A DNA stretch of 31,584 nt from JAYFNU01 sp964458545 (GTDB lineage: Bacteria; Bacillota; Clostridia; Oscillospirales; Ruminococcaceae), in contig CAYWJF010000014.1 of the NCBI GenBank assembly GCA_964458545.1, positions 1-31,584 of the forward strand, read 5' to 3'. Positions 8,736 to 16,601 of the stretch are shown here, in pieces. Made by a program: the position numbers and the translations under genes. The notes below the pieces were generated by a model that searched no databases, had not been told where the DNA came from, and saw only the letters and a list, made by a program, of their open reading frames with translations. Position 1 is the stretch's first letter; every line of letters begins with the position of its first letter.

Positions 8736-11068
8736 TAGAGGAGAAGGAAAAGGTCTTTCGCATCTCCACAAGCAACACAAGCTATTGGTTTAGGGTAACA
8801 AAGCACGGACACCTTGAGACTATCCATTACGGGCGGCGCTTGAAGCAGGACGAGGATATCGAGGCGCTTCTCGTTAAACGCACTATAGAGCTCGGCAGCA
8901 GCGTGCTTTACGAGCAGGAGGACAGAACCTACTGCCTCGATAATATCTGCCTTGAGTGGTCTGGTATAGGGCGCGGCGACTTCCGCATGCCCGCTGGCGA
9001 AATTAAGATGCCCGACGGGAACTTCACAAACGATTTCGTCTATAAAAGCCACAGAATAATCAAGGGCTTCGTAAAGCCCGAAACCCTGCCGTCAGCTTAC
9101 GGCGAAGAAAACGAGTGCCAAACGCTCGAGATAAAGCTTGAGGACGAGCCGACAAAAACCGAGCTTACCCTTTACTACACCGCCTACGAAAGCACCGACG
9201 TTGTTACGAGGCGTGCGGTCATTACCAACCGCGCGGAAAAACCGCTTTCAATCAGGCGGCTTATGAGTATGTCTATAGACCTGCCGAACAAGGCGTATAA
9301 GCTCGTTACCTTTGACGGTTCGTGGATAAGGGAGGCTAACCGACATGACCGCGCGCTACAGTACGGTATCTATGTCAATTCCTCTACTACGGGCGCGAGC
9401 AGCAACCGCCATAACCCCGGCTTCCTTATAGCAGAGGAAAGCGCGAGCGAAATCGCGGGTGAGGTCTATGGCTTTAACCTTGTTTACAGCGGCAACCACT
9501 ACGGCGCGGCGGAGCGCTCAATATACGATATCGTTCGCGTGCAGCTCGGCATTAACCCCTACTGCTTCGAATGGGAGCTTAAAAAGGACGAGAGCTTTGA
9601 AACACCCGAGGCGATAATGACCTTTAGCGATAACGGCTTCGGCGGTATGAGTCGTAACTTTCACGGTTTCATAAATAATCATATTGTAAGAGGGGAATGG
9701 AAGGGCAAGGAACGCCCCGTCCTTATCAACAACTGGGAATCAAGTTTTTTTAAGTTTACCCGAGGAAAACTAATGGGACTCGCACGCCGCGCGAAGAAGC
9801 TCGGCGTGGAGCTGTTTGTGCTCGACGACGGCTGGTTCGGAAAGCGCGACAGCGACAGAGCGGGGCTCGGCGATTATTCAATAAACAAGAAGAAGCTTCC
9901 CTCGGGTATAATCGGTTTTTCCAAAAGTATAAAACGGCTCGGTATGAAGTTTGGGCTGTGGTTTGAGCCTGAAATGGTGAACGAGGACAGCGACCTTTAT
10001 AGGGCGCACCCCGAATACGCCGTCGCCGCTGACGGTAGAAGACCCGTTCTCGGGCGCAACCAGATGGTGCTTGACCTATGCAACAAGGACGTTCGCGAGT
10101 ATATTGTAGAGAATGTCACCCGTGTGCTTGACACGGCGGATATAGACTATGTTAAGTGGGATATGAACCGCCATATGAGCGACGCTTGCTCAAAAACAAT
10201 AACAAATCAGGGTGAGTTCTTTCACCGCTATATTATGGGGCTCTATGAGGTGCTCGGGCGGATATTCTACGCCCGCCCGCATATCCTTTTTGAAAGCTGT
10301 TCAAGTGGCGGAAACCGTTTTGACCTCGGTATGCTCTGCTTCTGTCAGCAGGTATGGACCTCTGACGATACCGACGCCATAGAGCGCCTTAAGATACAAG
10401 GCGGAACCTCCTACCTTTACCCGCTCTCCGCTATGGGGGCGCACGTCTCCTGCTCGCCGCACCAGCAGACGCTGCGTGCGACGCCGCTTTCTACCCGCTT
10501 TAACGTCGCGGCGTTTGGCTGTCTCGGCTACGAGTTTGACCTAAAAACGTTAAGCCGTGTCGAGCAAAAGGAGTTAAAGGAGCAAATAGAGTTCTACAAA
10601 AAGCACCGCGGAACCCTTCAGTACGGCGACTTCTACAGAAACGAATACCCGAAGGATACCAAGACGGTGTGGCAGGTAGTGTCGCGGGATAAAACAGAGT
10701 CGGTGGCGGGCTTTTACCAGACGCTTGCGAGCGCGAGCGAGGGGTACGACTATCTTCCGCTTGCGGGACTCGACGAGAAGAAGAAGTACCGCGTAAAGAC
10801 AAAGCCGCAAAGCCTATATATCAAGCGCTTCGGTGGGCTTGTTGAGCATTTGTTGCCTTTTAAGCTTAACCCAGAGGGCTCTATTATCCGCACGGCGAAT
10901 AAGCTTTACGCTCTTACCGACGGCGTTGAGGAGTACACCGTTTACGGAGAAACGGCGATGAAGGGCGTGCGGCTTCAAAACCAATATATGGGTACTGGAT
11001 ACAACGCGAACCTTCGCATTCTCGGTGATTTCGGCTCAAGCCTTTATACCGTAATGGAAGAGAAGTAG
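8732..11068 (+). CDS. GH36 alpha-galactosidase
   Basis: Removes terminal alpha-1,6-galactose from melibiose, raffinose and stachyose. The GH36 signatures are all present: DDGWFG with Asp365-366, WFEPEMVNEDSDLY, YVKWDMNRH with nucleophile Asp477, ESCSSGGNRFD, and WTSDDTDAIERL (about 543-554) holding the acid/base Asp some 70 residues after the nucleophile, as in characterised bacterial enzymes. The N-terminal 300 residues form the beta-supersandwich domain. Length 778 aa is slightly above the common 730-745. No signal peptide, so cytoplasmic. ATGA overlap with the GH13 gene implies translational coupling. Family assignment is secure; activity on oligosaccharides rather than polymer is inferred. 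Confidence 0.92.
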   Translation: MIEEKEKVFRISTSNTSYWFRVTKHGHLETIHYGRRLKQDEDIEALLVKRTIELGSSVLYEQEDRTYCLDNICLEWSGIGRGDFRMPAGEIKMPDGNFTNDFVYKSHRIIKGFVKPETLPSAYGEENECQTLEIKLEDEPTKTELTLYYTAYESTDVVTRRAVITNRAEKPLSIRRLMSMSIDLPNKAYKLVTFDGSWIREANRHDRALQYGIYVNSSTTGASSNRHNPGFLIAEESASEIAGEVYGFNLVYSGNHYGAAERSIYDIVRVQLGINPYCFEWELKKDESFETPEAIMTFSDNGFGGMSRNFHGFINNHIVRGEWKGKERPVLINNWESSFFKFTRGKLMGLARRAKKLGVELFVLDDGWFGKRDSDRAGLGDYSINKKKLPSGIIGFSKSIKRLGMKFGLWFEPEMVNEDSDLYRAHPEYAVAADGRRPVLGRNQMVLDLCNKDVREYIVENVTRVLDTADIDYVKWDMNRHMSDACSKTITNQGEFFHRYIMGLYEVLGRIFYARPHILFESCSSGGNRFDLGMLCFCQQVWTSDDTDAIERLKIQGGTSYLYPLSAMGAHVSCSPHQQTLRATPLSTRFNVAAFGCLGYEFDLKTLSRVEQKELKEQIEFYKKHRGTLQYGDFYRNEYPKDTKTVWQVVSRDKTESVAGFYQTLASASEGYDYLPLAGLDEKKKYRVKTKPQSLYIKRFGGLVEHLLPFKLNPEGSIIRTANKLYALTDGVEEYTVYGETAMKGVRLQNQYMGTGYNANLRILGDFGSSLYTVMEEK

Positions 11069-11168
11069 GCGCGCAAAACCGCGCCACAGCTAGCGAAATT
11101 GCAAATGGTTAAATGAAAACGCAAACTCATTAGGCAACTGTGAACAGTTTGAAAAACTAATTTTGTGC

Positions 11169-11203
11169 AAACCGACGCTTTTGAAAAAAAGTATCGGTTT
11201 TTT
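11169..11203 (+). terminator. Terminator of the galK-GH13-GH36 operon
   Basis: The stem pairs 11169-11182 with 11187-11200 around a GAAA loop, with one C-A mismatch and one G-T pair. It runs into a T tract to 11203. A second, U-less 6-bp GC hairpin sits directly at the GH36 stop codon (11068-11085). The rest of 11069-11255 is AT-rich and contains nothing else I can name. Confidence 0.65.
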
Positions 11204-11255
11204 GATATATATGTGATATATTTATGAAGTAAAATTCCTGAATTAGGAGCTCATT

Positions 11256-12410
11256 ATGGACAAAGACGAAAGACGCCACCAAAGGGTGTTCAAATTTTTC
11301 TGCCACGTGGTACCGCCCTTTGTAAAGGCGAAGTATAACCTCATAAGCGAGCCCGCGCCCGCTATCGAGGGACCTTATATTGTGCTTTCCAACCACACGG
11401 CTAACCTTGACCCGGTGCTTGTGTCTATGAGCTTTAAATATCGCCAGATGTACTTTGTCGCAAGCGAGCATCTTTTCAGAATGGGGTTTGTTTCCTTCCT
11501 GTTGAAAAGGTACTTTGCGCCTATTTCGAGGATGAAAGGCGGCACCGACGCGTCTACAGCTATGAACGCCATAAGGGCGCTTCGCAAGGGTCATAACGTC
11601 TGCCTCTTCGCTGAGGGAAACCGCTCCTTCAACGGTGAGACCTGCCCTATTCACCCCGCCACGGCGAAGCTTGTTAAATCCTCTGGCGCGTCGCTTGTTA
11701 CCTATAAATTCACGGGCGGCTATCTTACCACGCCCCGCTGGGCGCTCTATAACCGCAAAGGGGAGATGCGCGGCGCGGTGGTGGCGGTCTATTCGCCCGA
11801 GCAGCTAAAGCGTCTTTCCGCCGAGGAGATACACGAGATAATAAAGGCTGACCTTTACGAAAACGCTTATGAGCGTGAAAAGAAGGAGCAGACAGAATTT
11901 CACGGCAAAAAGCTTGCCGAGGGACTTGAGGCGGCGCTGTATATCTGCCCTAAGTGCGGGAAAATCGGTTCGCTTCATTCAAAGGACGACCGCTTCTGGT
12001 GCGATAGCTGCGATATGAGCGTTACCTACACTAAGCAGGGCTGGCTTGAGGGCAATTCGCCGTACAATAATGTTCTTGATTGGGACCGCTTCCAACGGCA
12101 GAAGCTTTCAGAAATAGTTGCAGAAGGTAAAGGTGGCGAGCTGTTTTCTGATGAAAACTTCGTACTGACGGCGATAGGCGCGCGGCATAAATCTACGGTC
12201 GCGGCGAAGGGTCGGCTTTCTATGAGCCTAAAGGAGCTTTCTATCGGTGAGAAGGTCTTTTCGACCGAGAATATTTCAGATATGAACATACTGCTGAGAA
12301 ACACCCTTATGTTTACGGCAAGCGGCGAGCATTACGAGCTAACAACGGTAAAGACCAACTGCTCGCGCAAGTATTTTGAGCTTTACAGAGCGATAAATAA
12401 ATTGATATAG
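11256..12410 (+). CDS. PlsC-like acyltransferase with C-terminal zinc ribbon
   Basis: Probable lysophospholipid (1-acylglycerol-3-phosphate-like) acyltransferase at the cytoplasmic membrane face. The catalytic motif NHTANLD gives His47 and Asp52 (HX4D). FAEGNRSF at about 119-125 is the EGTRS-type phosphate-binding motif. After the roughly 220-residue acyltransferase domain comes an unusual extension: a four-Cys zinc ribbon (CPKC at 231-234, CDSC at 249-252), then about 120 residues with alternating beta strands that could be a small PH-like fold. Plain PlsC is about 200-250 aa, so this 384-aa protein is a fusion. An AGGAG ribosome site precedes the ATG. The symporter gene starts 10 bp downstream. 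Acyltransferase fold is sure; acceptor and role of the ribbon are unknown. Confidence 0.75.
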   Translation: MDKDERRHQRVFKFFCHVVPPFVKAKYNLISEPAPAIEGPYIVLSNHTANLDPVLVSMSFKYRQMYFVASEHLFRMGFVSFLLKRYFAPISRMKGGTDASTAMNAIRALRKGHNVCLFAEGNRSFNGETCPIHPATAKLVKSSGASLVTYKFTGGYLTTPRWALYNRKGEMRGAVVAVYSPEQLKRLSAEEIHEIIKADLYENAYEREKKEQTEFHGKKLAEGLEAALYICPKCGKIGSLHSKDDRFWCDSCDMSVTYTKQGWLEGNSPYNNVLDWDRFQRQKLSEIVAEGKGGELFSDENFVLTAIGARHKSTVAAKGRLSMSLKELSIGEKVFSTENISDMNILLRNTLMFTASGEHYELTTVKTNCSRKYFELYRAINKLI

Positions 12411-12420
12411 AGGTGAACTT

Positions 12421-13836
12421 ATGAACTATTCGGCTGAAAACACGGCGCTTTGGAACGCGATAATTCAGTTCGCGGTAATAGCGGCTATTATCGTCATTTC
12501 CAACTTTCTGAGAAGGAAGCTTCCCTTTATTAAGAAGAGCCTAATACCCATTTCTGTTTTAGGCGGCTTTCTGCTTCTGCTTCTGCGTTCGGTGGGGGCG
12601 CTCCCGTTTGTCACAACCTCCTTTCTCGATACTGTCACCTATCACGGCATAGCGCTCGGCTTCATAGCCCTTTCCTTGCGTGTGCCGTCAAAAGAGGAGA
12701 AAGCGCAGCGTAAGGGTAACCTTACGGGGCTTAAGAGCGGCGCGGTTATTGTAAGCTCTTATTTAATTCAGGGCTTCTTCGGCTTAATTATTACTATAGC
12801 GCTTGCGTATACCTTTATGCCCGAAATGTTCAAGGCGGCGGGAATCCTTCTTCCTATGGGCTACGGTCAAGGACCGGGGCAGGCGAACAACATCGGTGGC
12901 TCGTATGAGGCGCAAGGCTTCGTCGGCGGTCGCTCGTTCGGTCTTGCCATAGCGGCGGCTGGCTTCCTTTGCGCTTGCATTGTCGGTGTAATTTATATCA
13001 ACATACTCGTCAAAAAGGGTAAGCTCAAAAAATCCGAGTATGACGAGGTTTCGGGTTCAGTCAATATAGATACCTTCCAAGACGAGAACGAGATGCCTAT
13101 TTCGGAATCTATCGACAAGCTCTCTATGCAAGTGGCGCTTATCCTTGTGGTTTACGGGCTTACCTTCCTTGTTACCTGCGGACTTGAGAAGCTCGTCGGT
13201 GTTATCGCGCCCGGCGCGGTTTCCAGCGCCTCGGCGCTGCTTTGGGGCTTCAACTTTATGATAGGTTCGCTCATAGCCATAATAGTTCGCTCCGTCATAA
13301 ACGCGCTTAGAAAAACAAAGATAATAAACCATCAGTACCAGAACAACTATCTGCTTAACCGTATTTCGGGCTTAGCCTTTGACATAATGATTATTGCGGG
13401 AATAGGCTCAATTAGCATTAACGACCTTACGGGGCTTTGGGTGCCGTTCATTATCCTCGCGGTGGTAGGCGGCGTAATAACCTTTATTCACCTTAAAATA
13501 TGCGCGAAAAAGGTTTATCCCGACTATGAGGAGGAGGGCTTCGTTTCTATGTACGGTATGCTAACGGGCACGATAAGCTCTGGCATACTCCTTCTTCGCG
13601 AGCTTGACCCCGAGCTAAAAACTCCCGCCGCGACCAACCTCGTTTCGGGCAGCGCGTTTGCTATCGCCTTCGGCGCGCCCGTGCTTGTGCTTGTAGGTCT
13701 TGCCCCGCAGTCCACCGCTATGACCTTTACGGTGCTCGGTATAATCGCCGTATACTATGCTATAATGATGGCGGTGGTTTTCTTAAAGGTAAAGAAGAAA
13801 GCGAACGCCGAGAACGCCGAGGACGAAGAGAAATAG
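12421..13836 (+). CDS. GltS-type sodium/glutamate symporter family protein
   Basis: Polytopic inner-membrane carrier with about 10-12 hydrophobic segments over 471 aa. The glycine-rich PMGYGQGPGQANNIGG (about 141-156) and SMYGMLTGTISSG in the C-terminal half resemble the paired re-entrant loops of the ESS (GltS) family. The two halves are joined by a charged cytoplasmic loop (about 200-235). Sodium-driven glutamate uptake is the family function; E. coli GltS is about 400 aa, so this one is longer and the substrate could differ. GAGGTG ribosome site. It is co-transcribed with the acyltransferase, with no obvious functional link. Confidence 0.7.
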   Translation: MNYSAENTALWNAIIQFAVIAAIIVISNFLRRKLPFIKKSLIPISVLGGFLLLLLRSVGALPFVTTSFLDTVTYHGIALGFIALSLRVPSKEEKAQRKGNLTGLKSGAVIVSSYLIQGFFGLIITIALAYTFMPEMFKAAGILLPMGYGQGPGQANNIGGSYEAQGFVGGRSFGLAIAAAGFLCACIVGVIYINILVKKGKLKKSEYDEVSGSVNIDTFQDENEMPISESIDKLSMQVALILVVYGLTFLVTCGLEKLVGVIAPGAVSSASALLWGFNFMIGSLIAIIVRSVINALRKTKIINHQYQNNYLLNRISGLAFDIMIIAGIGSISINDLTGLWVPFIILAVVGGVITFIHLKICAKKVYPDYEEEGFVSMYGMLTGTISSGILLLRELDPELKTPAATNLVSGSAFAIAFGAPVLVLVGLAPQSTAMTFTVLGIIAVYYAIMMAVVFLKVKKKANAENAEDEEK

Positions 13837-13856
13837 TAAACTAAAAAGTAATAAGA

Positions 13857-13883
13857 AAACGCCCCGTTAGGTACGGGGCGTTT
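13857..13883. terminator. Bidirectional terminator between convergent genes
   Basis: A 10-bp perfect stem (13857-13866 with 13874-13883) with a 7-nt loop has A-rich sequence on the left and T-rich on the right. It can stop the symporter transcript on plus and the 831-aa gene on minus. Confidence 0.8.
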
Positions 13884-13908
13884 GTTTTATGTTTTTGAGT
13901 TAAAGGTA

Positions 13909-16404
13909 TTACTGCTGTATAGTGGCTTTTAGCTCGTCCATAGTTTTGAATAGATTGAAGTTCGTTACCGCAAGACTTAGCGAGGTAGAGTCAGCGGTAT
14001 CTATATCGAAGATAATTGTAAGGTCATCCACGTCGGAAACGTCTACGGTAAAGGCCTCGGGCTGAGTCGTTCCGTTAACCGCGCCAGACGAGTAAAGCAG
14101 CGAGCCGTCACCGTAGATATAGAGTGTGCCCGAAATACTGCTGCTGCCTATTCCGGCGGAATTAGCGTGAGCGGTAACGGTTCCCGTAAGCTGCTCATAT
14201 GCGCCGTCTATATTGTATTCTCTTTCAAAAGCATTAGAAACCGTCACGGTGAAAATCTTTCCGCTCGTGTAGGAGTTTCCAACGCTGTCGGTATCGGTGC
14301 TTTCATTCCAGTCAGCATCGGAATAACCAGAGTCTGCGCTGTTGGTGTTTTCAGACGAAAGGGTGAAAACGTTTATCGGCGCAATCCACGGAGTGTAGCT
14401 GTCGTAGAGTGCTTTAAGGTCTGCGCTGTTATGGGCGAGGTTTACCGCGTAAACGATATTTGCGTAAGCGTCGTTGTATTTTCCCTCTAATATATAGGCG
14501 TTAATGACGCTTGTAATATATGCCTCAAATTCGCCCTCGTGCGTCGCGTACTGCGCCGCAATGTCGCTGTCGTCTGGAAGCAGCCTTTCCGCTGTATCGT
14601 ATGCCTTGAAGCAGGCGGTGAAATAGCCGTTTGCAAAGTTGTTCTTTGTGCTGTCGAGTATAGAGGATTTTAGGGAATCCTTAGCGGTAGTGAGCTTCAC
14701 AAGCGCTGTATCGCAGTTAGGGCTTACCGCGTCTACGAGCGAAAGCTGCTCAACCGCTGTGATAAGGTCACCCTCATCAAGCGCCGCGACGCCTAAGGCA
14801 AAGGCTTCGTCGGAGGTATGAAGCTTGCTAAGGCTGTCGGTTGCCTGCGCTACCGCGTCGCCGAGCCCCGAAACGGAGGACAAGGAGAGTAGCGCCTCTG
14901 CGGCTTGGTCGTAGCTTAATTCTCCGCCGAGATAGGAGTTGAGAATTCGGTTAGCGAAATAATTTGCCACCTTATTCGATACCTTGGTTTGAAGCTCGCT
15001 TGTGGCTATGCCGTTTTCGTATTTCGTCGCCGCTGCGGAGTAGTCGTCGGTAAAAAGACTGTAGGAGAAGCTAAGTGTCGGGAAGAATACTGCCGCCGCC
15101 GCGATAATAACGACAAGCACGGCGGCGAGCGCGATTAATCCGCCGCGTCCCTTCTTCTTACCGCTTGAAACGTTAGCGCGCTTTTTAGATGATGATTTTG
15201 CAGAGCCTTTTTTTGCGCCTTTCTTTTTCTTTCCGCCGCGTTTTACCGCACGTGGAGCGATATATGGGGGAGGCTCAAGCTCGTCGTCCTCGTTAAAGGA
15301 ATCCGCCTCGTCGGGAGCGGCGTTAAGCGCCGCGAAAAATTCGTTATCCTCGTCGGGAACCATAGGTGAAGCGCTTGGCGCTTGAGCTATATTATCTTCA
15401 ATTGTCGGCGGGATAGACGCTGTAATATCGTTAATCTGCGGCGCGGGCGTTTCCGTTGCTTCGTGAACAGGAGGCTGTGCCGTGCCTATAGTGGAAAAGC
15501 TTGGGGTTTCGTCGGAAAACTCGTCATACTCCTTGGCGGGGTCTACGGTAAATACCTTTTCAAGTTCCGCTTGCGGGTTTAACGGCGCGTCGGTTTGTTC
15601 AAATTCAAGACTTTCACCATTTGCCTCGTCGTCAGACGGAAGCTCTGTGTCAATTGGCTCGATATTATAACTTACTGGTTCGGGCTCAACCGCCACGGCG
15701 TTTTCAAGACTAATGCCCGCGTCAAAATCAATATGCTCTTCTTCAGCCTCAGCGGGCTGTTCGGGTAAAGGCTCGTCCTCAGCTTCCTGTGGCTGTACTG
15801 GCACCCCTTTTATTGCGGAAAACGCACCAGCAAAGTAGGAGCTGTCCATATAGGGCTCTTCCTCTGGGACGGGCTCGGCGGCGCGAGGATATACAAGCTG
15901 AACCGTATCCTGAGAGACAGAAGGAGTTGTTTCGCCCGCTTCGTTTTCAAGCGGCGGAAACCCGCTTTCAAGCTGCTCGGCGGCGCTGGTAGTACTTTGA
16001 GGGGTAAAGCCAAAATCGTTTTCTATAGTCTCTTGGTCGGAGGCTACGTCGGAAAACGGGTTTTCATTAACAAAGTTATTTAATTCCTCCTGCCGCGCAA
16101 CCTCGGTTGAGGTGGTGAGGTCAAGTTCGTCCCAAATGGGATTAATGCCGCTATAGGTCTGCACCGCGTCGGAATTATCGGGAAGGGGCGGCAGAGCGTC
16201 AAAATTCGGCGCTACCTTATCGGGCGTGCGGCGGTCAGCCTCGTCCTCAAAGAAGGCGGAGGCAAGCGTGGAAAGCCCCTCGTCTACAGCAGCCTTCTCG
16301 CTGTTCGCCTTCTGCTGTTGCGTTCTTATGGAATTCAAAAGCTCGTCGATTGCGGCGTCTTCGGGCGTTTTATTTGTCCCGAAGGGGGAACTGTAGTTGT
16401 CCAT
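13909..16404 (-). CDS. Single-pass membrane protein: acidic arm, TPR-like region, NPCBM-like C-terminus
   Basis: I do not recognise a named family. Residues 1-385 are a low-complexity acidic arm rich in Glu, Asp, Pro and Ala. A Lys/Arg/Ser/Gly stretch (388-420) follows, then one transmembrane helix (about 422-444). The positive-inside rule puts the acidic arm in the cytoplasm and the rest outside. The outer part begins with about 230 helical, Ala-rich residues resembling TPR-type repeats (ALGVAALDEGDLITAVEQL). It ends with a beta domain (about 710-820: GTLYIYGDGSLLYSS, FTVDVSDVDDLTIIF) close to NPCBM carbohydrate-binding modules. The ATG at 16404 with GGGAGA six bases upstream is preferred over the in-frame TTG at 16410. 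Structural role in envelope sensing or sugar binding is an inference. Confidence 0.7.
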   Translation of the reverse strand: MDNYSSPFGTNKTPEDAAIDELLNSIRTQQQKANSEKAAVDEGLSTLASAFFEDEADRRTPDKVAPNFDALPPLPDNSDAVQTYSGINPIWDELDLTTSTEVARQEELNNFVNENPFSDVASDQETIENDFGFTPQSTTSAAEQLESGFPPLENEAGETTPSVSQDTVQLVYPRAAEPVPEEEPYMDSSYFAGAFSAIKGVPVQPQEAEDEPLPEQPAEAEEEHIDFDAGISLENAVAVEPEPVSYNIEPIDTELPSDDEANGESLEFEQTDAPLNPQAELEKVFTVDPAKEYDEFSDETPSFSTIGTAQPPVHEATETPAPQINDITASIPPTIEDNIAQAPSASPMVPDEDNEFFAALNAAPDEADSFNEDDELEPPPYIAPRAVKRGGKKKKGAKKGSAKSSSKKRANVSSGKKKGRGGLIALAAVLVVIIAAAAVFFPTLSFSYSLFTDDYSAAATKYENGIATSELQTKVSNKVANYFANRILNSYLGGELSYDQAAEALLSLSSVSGLGDAVAQATDSLSKLHTSDEAFALGVAALDEGDLITAVEQLSLVDAVSPNCDTALVKLTTAKDSLKSSILDSTKNNFANGYFTACFKAYDTAERLLPDDSDIAAQYATHEGEFEAYITSVINAYILEGKYNDAYANIVYAVNLAHNSADLKALYDSYTPWIAPINVFTLSSENTNSADSGYSDADWNESTDTDSVGNSYTSGKIFTVTVSNAFEREYNIDGAYEQLTGTVTAHANSAGIGSSSISGTLYIYGDGSLLYSSGAVNGTTQPEAFTVDVSDVDDLTIIFDIDTADSTSLSLAVTNFNLFKTMDELKATIQQ

Positions 16405-16463
16405 AAACAATCTCCCAAATTAAAATATATATGAAACGAATAATTACAACTTATCAACTATCT

Positions 16464-16492
16464 ATTTTATATGTATTTTAACAATATGTCAA
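16464..16492 (-). promoter_or_regulatory. Sigma-A promoter of the 831-aa membrane protein gene
   Basis: On the minus strand TTGACA (16492-16487) is followed after 17 bp by TAAAAT (16469-16464). The -35 is perfect, the -10 is 5 of 6. The expected leader is about 50 nt. Confidence 0.75.
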
Positions 16493-16534
16493 TTTAGAAA
16501 GGGGCAAAAGAGCCAAATTACTGCGTATTGCTCG

Positions 16535-16563
16535 TTGAATGAAGTTTTCAATTGTGCTAAAAT
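16535..16563 (+). promoter_or_regulatory. Sigma-A promoter of metG-tatD
   Basis: TTGAAT (16535-16540), a 17-bp spacer and TAAAAT (16558-16563) with an extended TGC in front of the -10. The leader to the metG ATG is about 30 nt, which is too short for a T-box or riboswitch. Confidence 0.7.
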
Positions 16564-16601
16564 ACATATACCCCTGTTTAACTATGAAAGGAAGCGTAAT
16601 T

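Noticed and set aside
11181..11209. TTGAAA-17-GATATA promoter for the acyltransferase gene
   Set aside because: The -35 lies inside the operon terminator hairpin and the -10 is poor; no clear promoter could be assigned.
16539..16601. N-terminal extension of metG
   Set aside because: The extra 21 codons overlap a TTGAAT-17-TAAAAT promoter; the ATG at 16602 has a proper ribosome site and fits other MetG proteins.
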